This document shows positions 45,972 to 57,600 of a stretch of 64,000 nucleotides of DNA, in pieces. Position numbers and translations under genes: made by a program. The stretch's first letter is position 1; every line of letters begins with the position of its first letter. The notes below the pieces were generated by a model. The model did no database searches, was not told where the DNA came from, and saw nothing but the letters and a program-made list of their open reading frames with translations. Location: contig CANJKZ010000473.1 in NCBI GenBank assembly GCA_947471745.1, positions 67,001-131,000 of the forward strand, in the 5' to 3' direction. The DNA is from Closterium sp. Naga37s-1 (taxonomy: Eukaryota; Streptophyta; Zygnematophyceae; Desmidiales; Closteriaceae).

Positions 45972-46174
45972 ACTATCAAAGATGGCGCGGAGATTAAAGC
46001 GAGGGGCACTGTGAACGTTGATATCAGCACTATAGTGCATTACGGTTACGAGGACAAGTTGTGTATAGGAACCACAAGTTCTCTTATCATCTCTTATATA
46101 ATGCATAAGTACATGCGAAACCCAAGGAAATGATAAGCCGTTCAGGTGCTGCATCCCATGATTCTGAAAGGCGA
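45972..46174. promoter_or_regulatory. Short intergenic gap, permease promoter and PPR 3' flank
   Basis: 203 bp between a stop and the start of the next gene on the same strand. AT-richer than its neighbours. No clear element is seen. Confidence 0.45.
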
Positions 46175-49100
46175 TCACGAGGGCAGGGAGCGCTTGGTCC
46201 TCTTCCTAACCACACTCTCCACGAGCTGCCTCACCTCCTCCTGCTGCTCGCCACTGCGACACGCCGCCAGCATCACTCGCACCGCCCCCGCATCCCAACG
46301 CACCCCCGCTGCCACCATCTTCCTAAACACACTCATGCACTTTCTCAGAAGCTTCTTCTCCGCGTACCCGCCCATGAGTGTGGTCCACGTGGCAGCATCA
46401 GGGGGCACGCCGCCCGCCCGCATGTCATCCATGAGCCTCTCGGCGCCCGCCATGTCAGCAGCACGCACGAGCACGGCGAGCACGGTGTTGTACGAGCTCA
46501 CATGCCATGCCGCCCCCTCCACCCCGTGCATGCGCTCCAGCACTCGCTGCATGGCTGCCCTGTCCCCCGCGTGCCCATGCGCCCCCGCCAGGCAGTTGAG
46601 CATTGTCCTGTCCACCCGCCCCCATGCCCTCCCTCCACCACCCCTCCCACTCCCTCTCCCACGTCTCCTCTCTTCCCCCGCATCGTCCCTCCCCTCCCCC
46701 TCCTGCGTGCGCCCCCTCTCCCCTTCCCCCCACCCGCGCAGCAGCGCCAGGTGTGCCTGCACTTTCTCCGGCAGCCCTGCGCGCTCGTACGCGCGCAGCA
46801 GCTCGTGCTGCCACCGCACCGGGGGGGGTGTGCCTGCCGCTGCTAGCGATGCATACACCTCCTCCGCCTCTGATGGGGGAAGGGGAAGGGAGGGGGGGGA
46901 TGGGTGGAACGAGGCGCGGTGTGGGTGGTGAGAAGGAAGGCAGATGTGGGGCTGAAAGGAGGACGAGTGCAGCCATTTCATGCGTTACATGACATTCATT
47001 CTCTGCTCCTTCATACGCATGCATAGTGCACTCTCTGCTGCTGCATGCCCAGTACCACACTGCTTCCCTTTACAGTTTCCCCACTCCACTCCCCACCCCA
47101 CCAGTTTCCTTCCTCACCTCCCTTCGTCGCCCTCCCCTCTCCTCATCCCCCCTCCCCCCTCTCACCTGTCCACAGTCCCTGCCGTGCCAGGGCGGCCAGC
47201 AGCGGGGTGACACAGGAGGGCGGAGGGGCGGCACCAATGGTGCGCTGCATCGCCTCCAGCACTCCCCGCGCCCGCTCCACCTCGCCCGCCGTGCTGGGGG
47301 GTTGGCGTTGGGGGAGGGGGGGAAGGGGGGAGGGGAGGGAAGGGAGAGGTTGAAGGGCACGGGCGGAGGAATGGGGTGAGGGGAAGAGGCTGTTGTGGGC
47401 CGCGTGGAGAGGGCGAGGGGCGTGAGGGAGTGTCTCGTGCACACATGTCAACCCTCACACATGTCCACCCTCACACATGTCAACCCTCACACATGTCCAC
47501 CCTCACACATGTCAACCCTCACACATGTCAACCCTCACACATGTCCACCCTCACACATGTCAACCCTCACACATGTCAACCCTCACACATGTCAACCCTC
47601 ACACATGTCAACCCTCACACATGTCAACCCTCACACATGTCAACCCTCACACATGTCAACCCTCACACATGTCAACCCTCACACCTTCTCTGTGCCGCAG
47701 GTCGCCACGCCCTCCGCCCAGCAGCCCAGCAGCCCAGCAGCCCAGCAGCCCAGCAGCCCAGCAGCCTAGCAGCCCAGCAGACTGGCAGTCACAGGGTCGC
47801 GCCACAGCATGAGGCTGAGCGTCCTCACGCTGCCGTGTGTCTCACTCACGAGAGGGCGTGCAGGAGAGCAGTGGTGGCATGCAGGTCAGGGCGCAGCCCC
47901 ATGAGGGCGATGCTGTCGTACGCGCGCTGTGCCTCCCGCCACTGCCCCACGCGTGCATGCGCCGCTATCAGCGCCGTGAAGCACGGCACCGTGGGCAGCA
48001 CGGCCGCCCCGTGCAGCCCTGCAAACACCTCCTCTGCGCGCTGGGGCAGGCCCGCCTGGGAGGGAGGAGCGTCGAGACAAGGAGAAAGAGCAAGAGAGTG
48101 AGTGGGTGTGATTGGGTGGGCGGCAACGAAAGCGAGGGGCCGAGCAGCAGGGAAAGAGCGTGTCACAGGCATGACTAGCTGCATGCCATGCTACATGCGG
48201 TGCTCGCATCACCTTGCCATAGGCGTGCATGAGCAGCGCGTAGGAGGCGGCGGTGGGGCGCACGCCCTCCCCCCGCATGGCGCGCATGAGCCCCTCCGCG
48301 CCCTCCACGTCCCCCGCCCTCCCCCTCACCTCCACCATCGTGTTGTACGTCACCAGACCTGGGGACGGGGGCAGGGCGCAGGGGGCAGGGGACAGAAGAG
48401 GGCAGAGGGCAGGACAGGCGATGAGGAGAGCATTGATGATGGAAACAGAAGGGGGTTGAGGAGGGAGGGAGGGAGGGAGGGGAGGTGGCACGGCTGATTG
48501 AGCATTGCTGTGCTGCCCGCCACTGGCCTGGCTGCTCCCGCTTCCCGTCAAACACGAGAACTACATTTCGCCGCCCACCCACTCATTGTGGCGACGGCAG
48601 CACTCACTGGGGCGGCAGCACTCACTGGGGCGGCAGCACTCACTGGGGCGGCAGCACTCACTGGGGCGGTAGCCGCGGCGAAGCATCTCCTGGAAGAGCT
48701 CTTCAGCGGGCGGCAGCAGGCCCTGACGACACAGCCCGCCCAGCACGACGTTGAATGAGGCCTCGCTGGGCACACACACGCCCACTCCCTCCTCCACCCA
48801 CATCTCCACCTCCTCCTCCCCCACTTCCCCCCTTTCCCCCTCCTCTACTTCCCATTCCTCCCCGTCCCCCTCCTCCTCCTCCCTCCCCTTTCCCCGCGGC
48901 CCTCTACCCTCTCTTCCCCTTGCTCCCTCTCCTTCCTCCCCTGCATCTCTCTCTCTTCCCCCCGCTGCCCTCTCCCGTCCGCGCGTCTGTGGGAGGGAGA
49001 AGCGCACGCGCCCCTGCTGCATGAGGCGGAAGACGCGCAGAGCGGTGGGGGCGGCGCCTGAGCGCGCGTAGGCGTCCATGAGCAGATTGTACCCCGACAC

Positions 49101-50101
49101 ATCCGCGCGCCACCCCTCTCGCGCCACCACCCACTCGTACACCTGTTGGGAGGGGAGAAGTGGCGGAGAGAGGGGTTCCGAGAAGGGAATGGGATGGGGG
49201 GCATGTTTTTGGTGGAAGGCAAGAAAAGAAAGGTGAGGCGGGTGGACGGGTGGGTTGGGGACGTGTGAGGGGAACAGTTGACTGAAGAAACGGGGAGATG
49301 GAAGGGTAGGGTCACCACCACATGCCGGCTTACATGCGCCACCACGTGCCACTCCTCCCTGCGCCTCAGCTCGCGCAGCACCGCCGCCACATCCTCCTCC
49401 GCGCCCTTCCGCCCTCCGCCTCCCCCTCCTCCCGCGCTAGCCGCCTCCAGCGCCGCCCATCTTTGTCGGCGCAGCTTCTGCTGGCGCAGCTGGCGCAGCA
49501 GCGCGGACGCGGACGGGCTCAGCACGGGCGGAAGCCGCACGGGGGGCTGGTCGCTGCGCCGCCACTTGCTGCCTGGGGAAAGGGGTTCGGGGGTTTGGGG
49601 GTGATTTGGGGGTTGGGGTCTGGACGAGAAAGGCATGGGGGTGATGGGCACGGGGGCATGCGCGCGGAACACTTTCTTCCTGCGCATTTCCTTTTCCGCC
49701 ATTGCAAGCGCCCGTTGCGCGCGCTACTCGCCTCAAATCTCTCCTTCCCGTCCCCCCACCCATCGCGTCATTCCGCCTCCGCCCTTCCGCCTCCCACCTG
49801 CTAGAGCCACCACGGGGGCCGCGCGCCCTTGGCGTTGACTACTGGTGCCGCGGAGAGCGATCGGCGGAGGTCCGCTGAGCGGCATTCCGGGGCGCAGCGT
49901 TTGGCGCTTGGGGGAGAGCAGTGAGCGGCGGGGCATAGGCGCAGCACTCAGCTTTCCGCGCAGCCCGCCATCATCTGCGGGTGGCCATTTCAAGCGCCGA
50001 ATGGCGGACTCCTGGGTGCTGTTCCGCGCGCCCGCGCCAGCATCCCATAGAGCCTCGCGCCCGCCGACTGCACATGCGCGCAGGCGGGCGGAGGCCGACA
50101 T
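46175..50101 (-). CDS. PPR protein, P-class, organelle-targeted (PPR-A)
   Basis: An RNA-binding helical-repeat protein, presumably in plastid or mitochondrion. Seven exons on minus: 50101-49798, 49572-49334, 49142-48662, 48358-48213, 48055-47850, 47293-47166, 46869-46175. GT-AG with closed phases, 732 residues. The N-terminus (MSASARLRACAVGGREALW) is Arg/Ala-rich and lacks acidic residues, as in transit peptides. PPR motifs are plain: GWRADVSGYNLLMDAYARSG, RPSLVTYNTMVEV...PTAASYALLMHAYGK, LPTVPCFTALIAAHARVG and others through the last exon (HVSSYNTVLAVLVRA, PDAATWTTLMGGYAEK). Exon 3 contains a long Glu/Gly/Arg insertion between two repeats. No E/DYW or SMR domain is seen. The splice join RPS-LVTYN falls exactly in PPR consensus, which supports the model. 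The RNA target cannot be read from sequence by eye. Confidence 0.87.
47444..47690. repeat. 16-bp tandem repeat in PPR-A intron 5
   Basis: About fifteen copies of TCAACCCTCACACATG (plus strand), followed by a (CCCAGCAG)n tract to about 47780, within intron 47294-47849. On the gene strand each copy contains GTGTGAGG, which is only weakly donor-like. Confidence 0.88.
48597..48672 (-). repeat. 18-bp repeat duplicating the PPR-A exon 3 / intron 3 junction
   Basis: On the gene strand CCGCCCCA|GTGAGTGCTG is repeated, with four donor GTs at about 48661, 48643, 48625 and 48607. The unit is 18 bp with no stop in frame, so moving to the next donor would add six residues (SECCRP) each time and leave the frame with exon 4 intact. 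Confidence 0.9.
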
Positions 50102-50468
50102 GGGCGCGGAGGGTGAGAGAGACGAAGAGGAGCGGTGTAGGGAGAGAGTGGGAAGCCTGGCACGTGCTGGGGGGTGGAGGCGAGGCGAGGCTTGTTTGTA
50201 TGGTGCAATTGGCAGGTGTGCGAGCCATGCGATGATTGTTGGTGGGACAGTGGAGGCAATTGCCAACCATTTGGGTGATCAGAGCCAGTTGGTGTACAAA
50301 ATTGACGCGAGTACGGTTGAGAGAGGTGCCTTGCAGATCCAACCATTTCATTGCCAACAGGAGAATCCATTCTTTCAATAAGCCATCTAAAGCACAATGA
50401 GTCACCTAAAGCTCCTACAACGAGCGGCGGCGGATTCGACAGTCCTAGCTAGCAGCATGGCAATGCAA
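50102..50468. promoter_or_regulatory. Intergenic, PPR-A promoter side and PPR-B 3' flank
   Basis: 367 bp between two minus-strand genes. No repeat or conserved ORF is seen. The exact 3' end of the neighbouring gene is uncertain, so part of its transcript may end here. Confidence 0.45.
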
Positions 50469-53400
50469 TCAAATAATAACAGCAAGCGCTCGTCCCTGCC
50501 CCACCCGGGATAGCAATCCCATGCGCGATGCAGCTGCTGTGCCCGTCTCGCCCGCTCCCGTGCTGCCGGTCCATGCGAGGCTGGGAGTGCGAGGCGAGGG
50601 GCGTGCTTGTGAGGCCCGGGAGGGCAGTGCGAGCAGCCGGGGCGGGTGTGGGCGCCGTGACAGCATGGCACTGCCCGCACATGGGGGCCTGTAAGCGGTG
50701 CTGCCAGCCTGCACCCGCCGCAGTGCCGGCCCCACACACACACGCACGGTGTGCTTGCAGCGGGCAGAGGTGGGAGAGGGGCGCGAGAGAAGCGTAGCGA
50801 GGGAGAAGGGGAGGGCAAGAAGAGGAGCGCGGTGTGGTGCGACAGCTGCAGCCCAGGTGAGAGCGGAGAGGGGGGCGTGGGGCGAATGGCAGTGCTGCCA
50901 CGCCTGGCGGTGTGGGCGTGGCAGGGGGAGGGGGGAGCGCAGGTGGAGAGCAGCAGCGGCGCAGGGCAGCAGGGCGGCTGACGGGGACCTCTGGGCCTCT
51001 GACTGGGTGGCTCCTGCACCAGTTGCCACCTCCCCTTGTGGCACAGGGAGGGACTGTGGTCTTTGCCATATGCGAGTCTTACTGCCTCTTCCGCTGCCCC
51101 TCGCACTGCCGCTCGGCCCCCTAGACTCCCTGCCATTCACCATGCCTGATCTGACGCTGCCACCCCTATCGCCCCCTCCAACCCTAACTGCCGCCTTCCC
51201 CTCGGCTTCTGCCTGCTGTGCTGCTGCACTGCTGCTGCCCTCGCCCTCCTGCCCTGCACCTTCAACCCTGCTGTTGCTCTCCACGCCAAACCTCTCACCA
51301 CCACCGCTGCTGCTCTCACCATCACTCTCATCACTGCCTCTCATGCTCTCACTGCTGCTGCTGCCATGACTCGCCCCATTGCCAGTCTGCCCAACACTGC
51401 CATCTCCCAAGCCCGCCCTGCTCCCGCCCCCCGCCCCTCTGATCCTATCTCCCCCTGTCCCACCCCCTTCCGCCCGCACCCGCCTGCCCCTCTCCTCGCG
51501 CTTGCTCAGCTTCCGCGCCCCCCCGCCCTGCGCGCCACACTTGTCGCGCTTCTCCGCGGCGATGCGCTGGGCGTCGCGCCACAGCCCCACGGACTGCCAC
51601 GCCAGGCTCGTCTGCTCGTAGCACCGCGCGTCCAGCGGCCCCCCCTCCGCCTCCATCAGCCGCAGCACGGCCTCCGCGCGGTGGGGCAGGCGCGCCTCAC
51701 AGAAGCCCCAGATGAGCGTGCGGAACGTGAACGCGTTGGGGCGCACGCCCGCGCCCACCATGCGCTCGTACACAGCCATGGCGGAGTCCATGCGCGCGCC
51801 CATGCTACAGTACGCGCCCATCACCGTCGTGTAAGTCACCACGTTCGGCGCCAACCCATGCTGCTCGCGCATCTCGTCCAGCAGCCGCTCGGCGGCGTCC
51901 CCCTGGCGCGCGCGCAGGTACCCCTTGGCGAGCACCGAGAACGCCTCCACGTCCGGCGCCAGCCCCGCCGCCATGGCCTCCTGCAGTACGGCGCGCGCGC
52001 GGTCGGGTCGCGCCGCGGTGCTCCAGGCGTTCATGAGCGTGCAGTACGACGCCAGGTCGGGGGGCACGCCCGCCAACCGCATCTTCTGCAGCACCTGCCG
52101 GGCCCAGCGCCGTGGGGGGTTGTGGGGGGGACGGCGGTGAGTGGGGAGAAATGCGGGGAATGGTGGTGAGTGGGGCGCTGTGCGTGAGGGGAACATGGGT
52201 GGAAGTGAGGAGTGGCAAAGCCAGCAGCTCACAGCACTCGGGATGCTGCGAGATCTAAGATTCGTGCTTCAGTCTAGCACATATCTGTTCCTTCGTCTCT
52301 TTGGTCGTTCCTTCTTTCCCCCGCTTTTTCACTCTCTGCTTGATCCGCCTCTCCTATTTTCTAGCTGCTCGCTCCTTCTTCTCCCGCCACACCCCTCGCG
52401 CCGCACGTTCTTCCGGCTCTTCGCCCGTCGATGACTAATCAAGCGCGCATGGCACATATCCGACCCCCTCACCCGCTCCTTCTCCTCACGCCCGATCCAT
52501 CTCCTCACGCCCGTTCCTTCTAATCAACCACTCCTGCAACTCCGCCAACCATCTCTGCAGTCGCATTCCTCTCCCAATTCACCCGCCCTCACCTGCTGTC
52601 ACCCGTCCCTCGGAACCGTCTCCCTCTCCCAGTTCGCCCGCTGCAAGGCAAGGAGCTCACCTGCGCGGCGGGGAGCGGCTGGCCGGCCTGGCAGTACCCC
52701 TTCACGATGGTGTTGAAGATCGTCGCGTTCGGCGCCACGTCCCACTCGCGCATGCGCTCCGCAACCACCTCCGCGTCCGCCATGCGCCCCACGTCGCACA
52801 GCGCGCGCACCATCATGCCGAACGTGCGCGCGTTGGGGCGCACGAGCGCGTTCACCATTTCGCGCAGCACGCGCTCGCAGTCGTTGGGGCGCCCCAGCCG
52901 CCCGTACGCCTTCATCAGCGTGTTGTACGACACCGCGTCCGGCGCCACGCCCGCTGCGCGCATCTCGCGCAGCACCGCGCGCGCCTGCTCCACGTCCCCG
53001 CGCTCGCACCACGCGTTCAGCAACATGTTGTACGTCCGCAACTCGCCGCCCTTCCCCTCCCCCCCGCCCCTCCCCGTCCCCCGCAGCTTCTCCCGCGACC
53101 AGCTCCGCCCGCCCTTGCGCCGCCCTGCCGCTGCCCCCGCGCGTCCCACCATCATCTCCGCGACTTTCGCGGCGTCTTCCGGGCGCTTGGCGGCGCCGAA
53201 GCCTTTGATGAGCGTGTTGTACGTGCTGGCCGTCGGCTCCCACCCGTTGAAGCGCATGCGCCGCAGCACGGTCAGCGCCTCGTCCACGCGCGCGCGCGAG
53301 CAGAAGGCGTTCACCACGGCGTTGTAGCACACCGGGTCCGCCGCCACCCCCGCCGCTTCCATCTCCGCCAACACCGCTTCCGCCTTTTCTGGCTCCCCCA

Positions 53401-54105
53401 GCGTCGCGTGCGTCGCAATCACCTGCGAAAACGCCTCCAGCGGCGGGCGATGGCCGGCGCGCTGCAAACCGTCGATTGCAGCCTGCATGCCGGCGACGTC
53501 AGCCGTCGCACGGCAAGATGTGATGCGGTTCAAAGCGGTGGCGACGTCCGGGCACGCCAAGGGGCGCTTACCCTTCTCCTTGGCGGAGCAGTGCGCGCAG
53601 CGAGCGGCTGGCGGAGGGGCATCGCAGAGCCACGAGGGATGCGCGGAGCTGCCGCACTGCAAGCAGCGGAACTGGCGGGAATAGCAGACACAAGGGGGAT
53701 GGGGGGGAATGGGGGATACAGGACCTTGGATCAGCGAGGCCAGTGCGAGCTAGCTAGGGCGGGTGGACGCACGAGTCTGAGAAGGTGTGATGGGGGAATT
53801 GGGCATAGGCAGAGGAGAGATTTGCGGCGAACCTTGGCTGATTGGGTGGTGGCAGAAATCGAGGCGGGCGGGGATGCGTCGTCCGCCGCACTGCCGATGT
53901 CCAGCAGTCCCTCCGCCCACCGCTCGTCGTCGCTCCTCACGTCACTGTCGCTCCACGCGTCGACGTCGCTTCTCGCGCCGCCGTCGCTCCTCGCGCCGTC
54001 GTCCGACTCGAAGCCGTCCGGCAGCGACGGACGCGACGGCCGCGGCAGGGACGCATCGCGAGGCGGTCTCTTGAAGCGCGCCGATTCCTGGGCGAGCGGA
54101 GGCAT
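50469..54105 (-). CDS. PPR protein resembling Arabidopsis At5g21222/At5g25630 (PPR-B)
   Basis: Exons on minus: 54105-53833, 53671-52661, 52094 to a stop at 50469 (969 residues if exon 3 is unspliced to the end). Exon 1 is acidic and Ser/Asp-rich. Exon 2 opens with a cysteine cluster (CLQC, one C, then CAHC), then PPR repeats: YNAVVNAFCSRARVDEA, STYNTLIKGFGAAKRPEDA, RTYNMLLNAWCERGDVEQA, VSYNTLMKAYGRLGRP, NARTFGMMVRALCDVGRM. Exon 3 continues with SYCTLMNAWSTAAR, FSVLAKGYLRAR, NVVTYTTVMGAYCS and TFRTLIWGFCEARLPHRAE. The order and wording resemble, from memory, the At5g21222/At5g25630 family. After about residue 600 only low-complexity Ser/Gly then Ala/Pro/Arg text follows. The last 200 residues may be an intron, UTR or misassigned frame. 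Confidence 0.82.
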
Positions 54106-54683
54106 GGTGGGCAGGGAGGTACGACGGTCAGCGACGCACCAGTTGACGCACGTGATGCAGCAGCATGGCAGCTGCGGATTGCGAATTTGTCAAGCCGTGG
54201 TCGCCATGACTAGAGACTTCTGCTTGCAATGCGGTGATCAGCAAACGACAGTGTGCTGTGCCTAATCAGTAGAGCAGACAGTGGACGAGACGAGTGAAAG
54301 TGTTCCGATGCGTTGCGACAGTATCGAGGGTGGCGGGTGGGACCTTCTCGAGGGACAGCAGGGAAATTATCCCGAGATTGGACCTCGAGCCAGGTTGACG
54401 TGGCCGATGGCACACCTCATTTGCCTCTACACGTCGGACAAGAAATCAGCGATCCAATCAGCGTCGTTGAACGCCCAAGTTCCAGCGTGCGTGCACCACC
54501 TGGGACCAGACAAGTGCAGCGGAAATCAAAACTCAGCCTACAGTCAGACTCTTTACGACGCTAACACGAATTTTAGTACAGTGCAATGTCAAGTACAGGC
54601 TAAATTCCGCATTCCGACTCCACCCATTGCTAATTAATGCTTTCCATTATCGAAGGCCATAATCAGCGTACATTCTCGAGGTC
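54106..54683. promoter_or_regulatory. Divergent promoter region between PPR-B and PPR-C
   Basis: 578 bp between two outward-facing start codons. Less GC-rich than the genes. No clear TATA box or repeat is recognised. Confidence 0.55.
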
Positions 54684-57600
54684 ATGGCTGCCCGCCGCCT
54701 TCTCCCCCTTACACTCCGCCGAGTGCGCGGATTGCCCAACCCAGTGCTGTCGCCAGCCTCCGCCGCTCCATCGCCGCTTCCGCCTCTCTCCGCGTGCGCC
54801 GCCCCCGCCGACCGCACGATCCACACGGCACTTTCTTCCGGATCACCCGCCACGCCTCCGCCCACCCTCTCCGCTAATGAAGCCACCGCGCATGGCGCAC
54901 ACCCCGCGCCTACCTCTCCCCACGCGCACCCCCTTTCCGCCTTCTCGCAGCCTCTCCGATTCGTTCACGCCGCGACCACATTCGCCTCGTCCCCGCATTC
55001 CCCGGAAGGGACGGTGCCACCTGGCAGTACCACGTCAGCAGCCGCCGGCGACGGTTGGCACGAAGCCACGTCAACTGCGCGCGAGTCGACGGCAGGCGGC
55101 GGGGTGTCGGACGGCAAAGCAGGGGGCGGCGGAGCGAGATGGGCGCAGGCCCGTGCGCCAGAGTGGGAGGAGCGCGTGTATGCGCGCGGCGTGCGCGGAT
55201 ACAACAACGTGCTGCAGCACCTGGCGGACACTAACAGGTGCGCGGGTGGCGCGGACGTGGGGGGGGATGGGGTGGGGAACGGGGGAGATGGGGTGGGTGG
55301 GAGGGGGGTGTGATGGGGAGGGCATGCGGAAGGGTTGTGCAGAAGGAATAACAAGACAAGACTCCCTTTCTTGGCATGGCACGGCATGCCATCGCTCCTT
55401 GGTGTCAGCTCAACCCCTAGCTAGCTCCTCACCCAGCCCACCCACCCCCTGCCAATTCAACACAATCACCTGCATGCCTGCCACGTGGCACCATCTGCAT
55501 CACTCAGGGCGCACCTGCTGCGCGACGTGTGGAGCGACATGCAGAGTGACGGCGTGGCGCCCGACCGCACCTCCTTCCACCTCGCCACCGCCGCCGCCAT
55601 GAAGGCCGGCCGCCTGCACGACGTGCTCTTCTTCTTCAATCACATGAAGACACGTGGCATGGCGCTTGACGTAAGCACCATGTGCGGCCTGCTTTCCCCC
55701 GCCCCTTTTCCCCCCGTCTCTGCTCAGCGTGCGTCCCGTCCACCCCCGGAGGTGGTTACCTCCGCACATTCCTTCCTTGTGGCCCATCCCCCTTCCCTAC
55801 CTTCACCCATCCCTCCCATCCCCATACCCCATGCTCCATGCCCCATGCCCCGCATCCCATGCCCCATGCATGCCCCATGCCCTGCACGCCATGCCCCATG
55901 CATGCGGCACACGGCTGGCATGCATCAGGTGGTGATGCACAACATGGTCATCAGCGCCTGTGCCATCTGCCTGCACGTCGACCTCGCCTTCAAGGTGCCT
56001 CCCGCCCGCCCCTGCACCTACCGCCCCCCCCTGCACCTACCGGCCCCCCCTGCACCTACCGGCCCCCCCTGCACCTACCGCCCCCCCCTGCACCTACCGC
56101 CCCCCCCTGCACCTAACGCCCCCCCCTGCACCTACCGCCCCCCCCTGCACCTACCGGCCCACTCCTGCTCCTACCAGCCTCCCCCTGCGCTGCTGCCTGC
56201 ATCGCCAATGCCATGTTGATTGCACCGCATGGACACCTGCTCTGCTTCACTTCCACCGTGCGCTCCATACTTATTGACCATGCTTCCTCACACAACATGG
56301 CACATCATGGCATGGCATGGCACGGCACGGCATGGCATGGCATGGCAGGTGGCGGAGGGCATGAGGAGGGCGGGCATGGAGTTCCATCAGCGCACATACA
56401 CCGCACTGCTCAATGCCGCCGCCAACACCGGCCGCATCGCCCTCGCGTGAGCCCTCCACTGCATCACCACCCACCACCCGGCGTGCTCCCCCACTCCTCT
56501 CGCTCGCTGCCACCGCTGCTGCTCATGTGCCCTGCCCTACCCTGCCCTGCCGTGCATGCGTCCTCGTCATCTCTCTCCCATTCCAGCACTCCAAACTCCT
56601 CCCTGCCTCCTAATCTCCCTGCCTGCCGTTCTGTTGCCTTCATCCATCTCCCTCCCCTCCCCACGGGGCGTGCAAGGGAGCAGGGAGGCGGTGGTGCGGG
56701 AGATGGAGGCGGGCGGCAGGCAGCGCACGCGCCTCACACTGGCGGCGCTCATCACGGCCCACGCCAACCACCTCCCGCTGCTGCCCCGCTGCAAACCCAA
56801 GGTCCCTGCCGCTCCTGCTTGCACTGCCACGGCAGCAGAGCAGCTGACCCATGTTACTGCAGCAGAGCAGCTGACCCATGTTACTGCAGCAGAGCAGCTG
56901 ACCCATGTTACTGCAGCAGAGCAACTGACCCATGTTACTGCCGCCCCGCGCATCTCCCCTCTCATCCTTCCCCATGCTCTCCCCTCTCATCCTTCCCCAT
57001 GCTCTCCCCTCTCATCCTTCCCCATGCTCTCCCCTCTCATCCTTCCCCATGCTCTCCCCTCTCATCCTTCCCCATGCTCTCCCCTCTCATCCTTCCCCAT
57101 GCTCTCCCCTCTCATCCTTCCCCATGCTCTCCCCTCTCATCCTTCCCCATGCTCTCCCCTCTCATCCTTCCCCATGCTCTCCCCTCTCATCCTTCCCCAT
57201 GCTCTACCCTCTCATCCTTCCCCATGCTCTCCCCTCTCATCCTTCCCCATGCTCTTTCCTCTTGTATACCGTTCCCTCTCCCCCTCACCAGTGCCATTCC
57301 ATCCCCTCTCCCCTCTCCCTCTTGCAAGCCATCCTTCTCCCCCTCGCCTGCCCCACGCCATCCCCCTCCCCATCCCCCTCCCCATCCCCCTCCCCATCCC
57401 CCTCCCCATCCCCCTCCCCCATCTCTCCACCCCCCAGGTGCTGGCTCTGCTGAATGAGGCGCGCGCCCTGCCCTCTGAGGAGCCGCCAGTGCAGGGGGGA
57501 GGAGAGGGGGAAGGGGAGGGGGGAGAGGAGGAGGGGGGGGAGTTGGGAGGAGGAGGGGGAGAGGAAGGGGCGGATGAGGGGGATCAGGCGGCGTTAGCAG

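Noticed and set aside
47376-48101. An open frame made of repeated SHMSTLTHVNPHT
   Set aside because: It is a translation of the 16-bp repeat in PPR-A intron 5, on the strand opposite to the gene.
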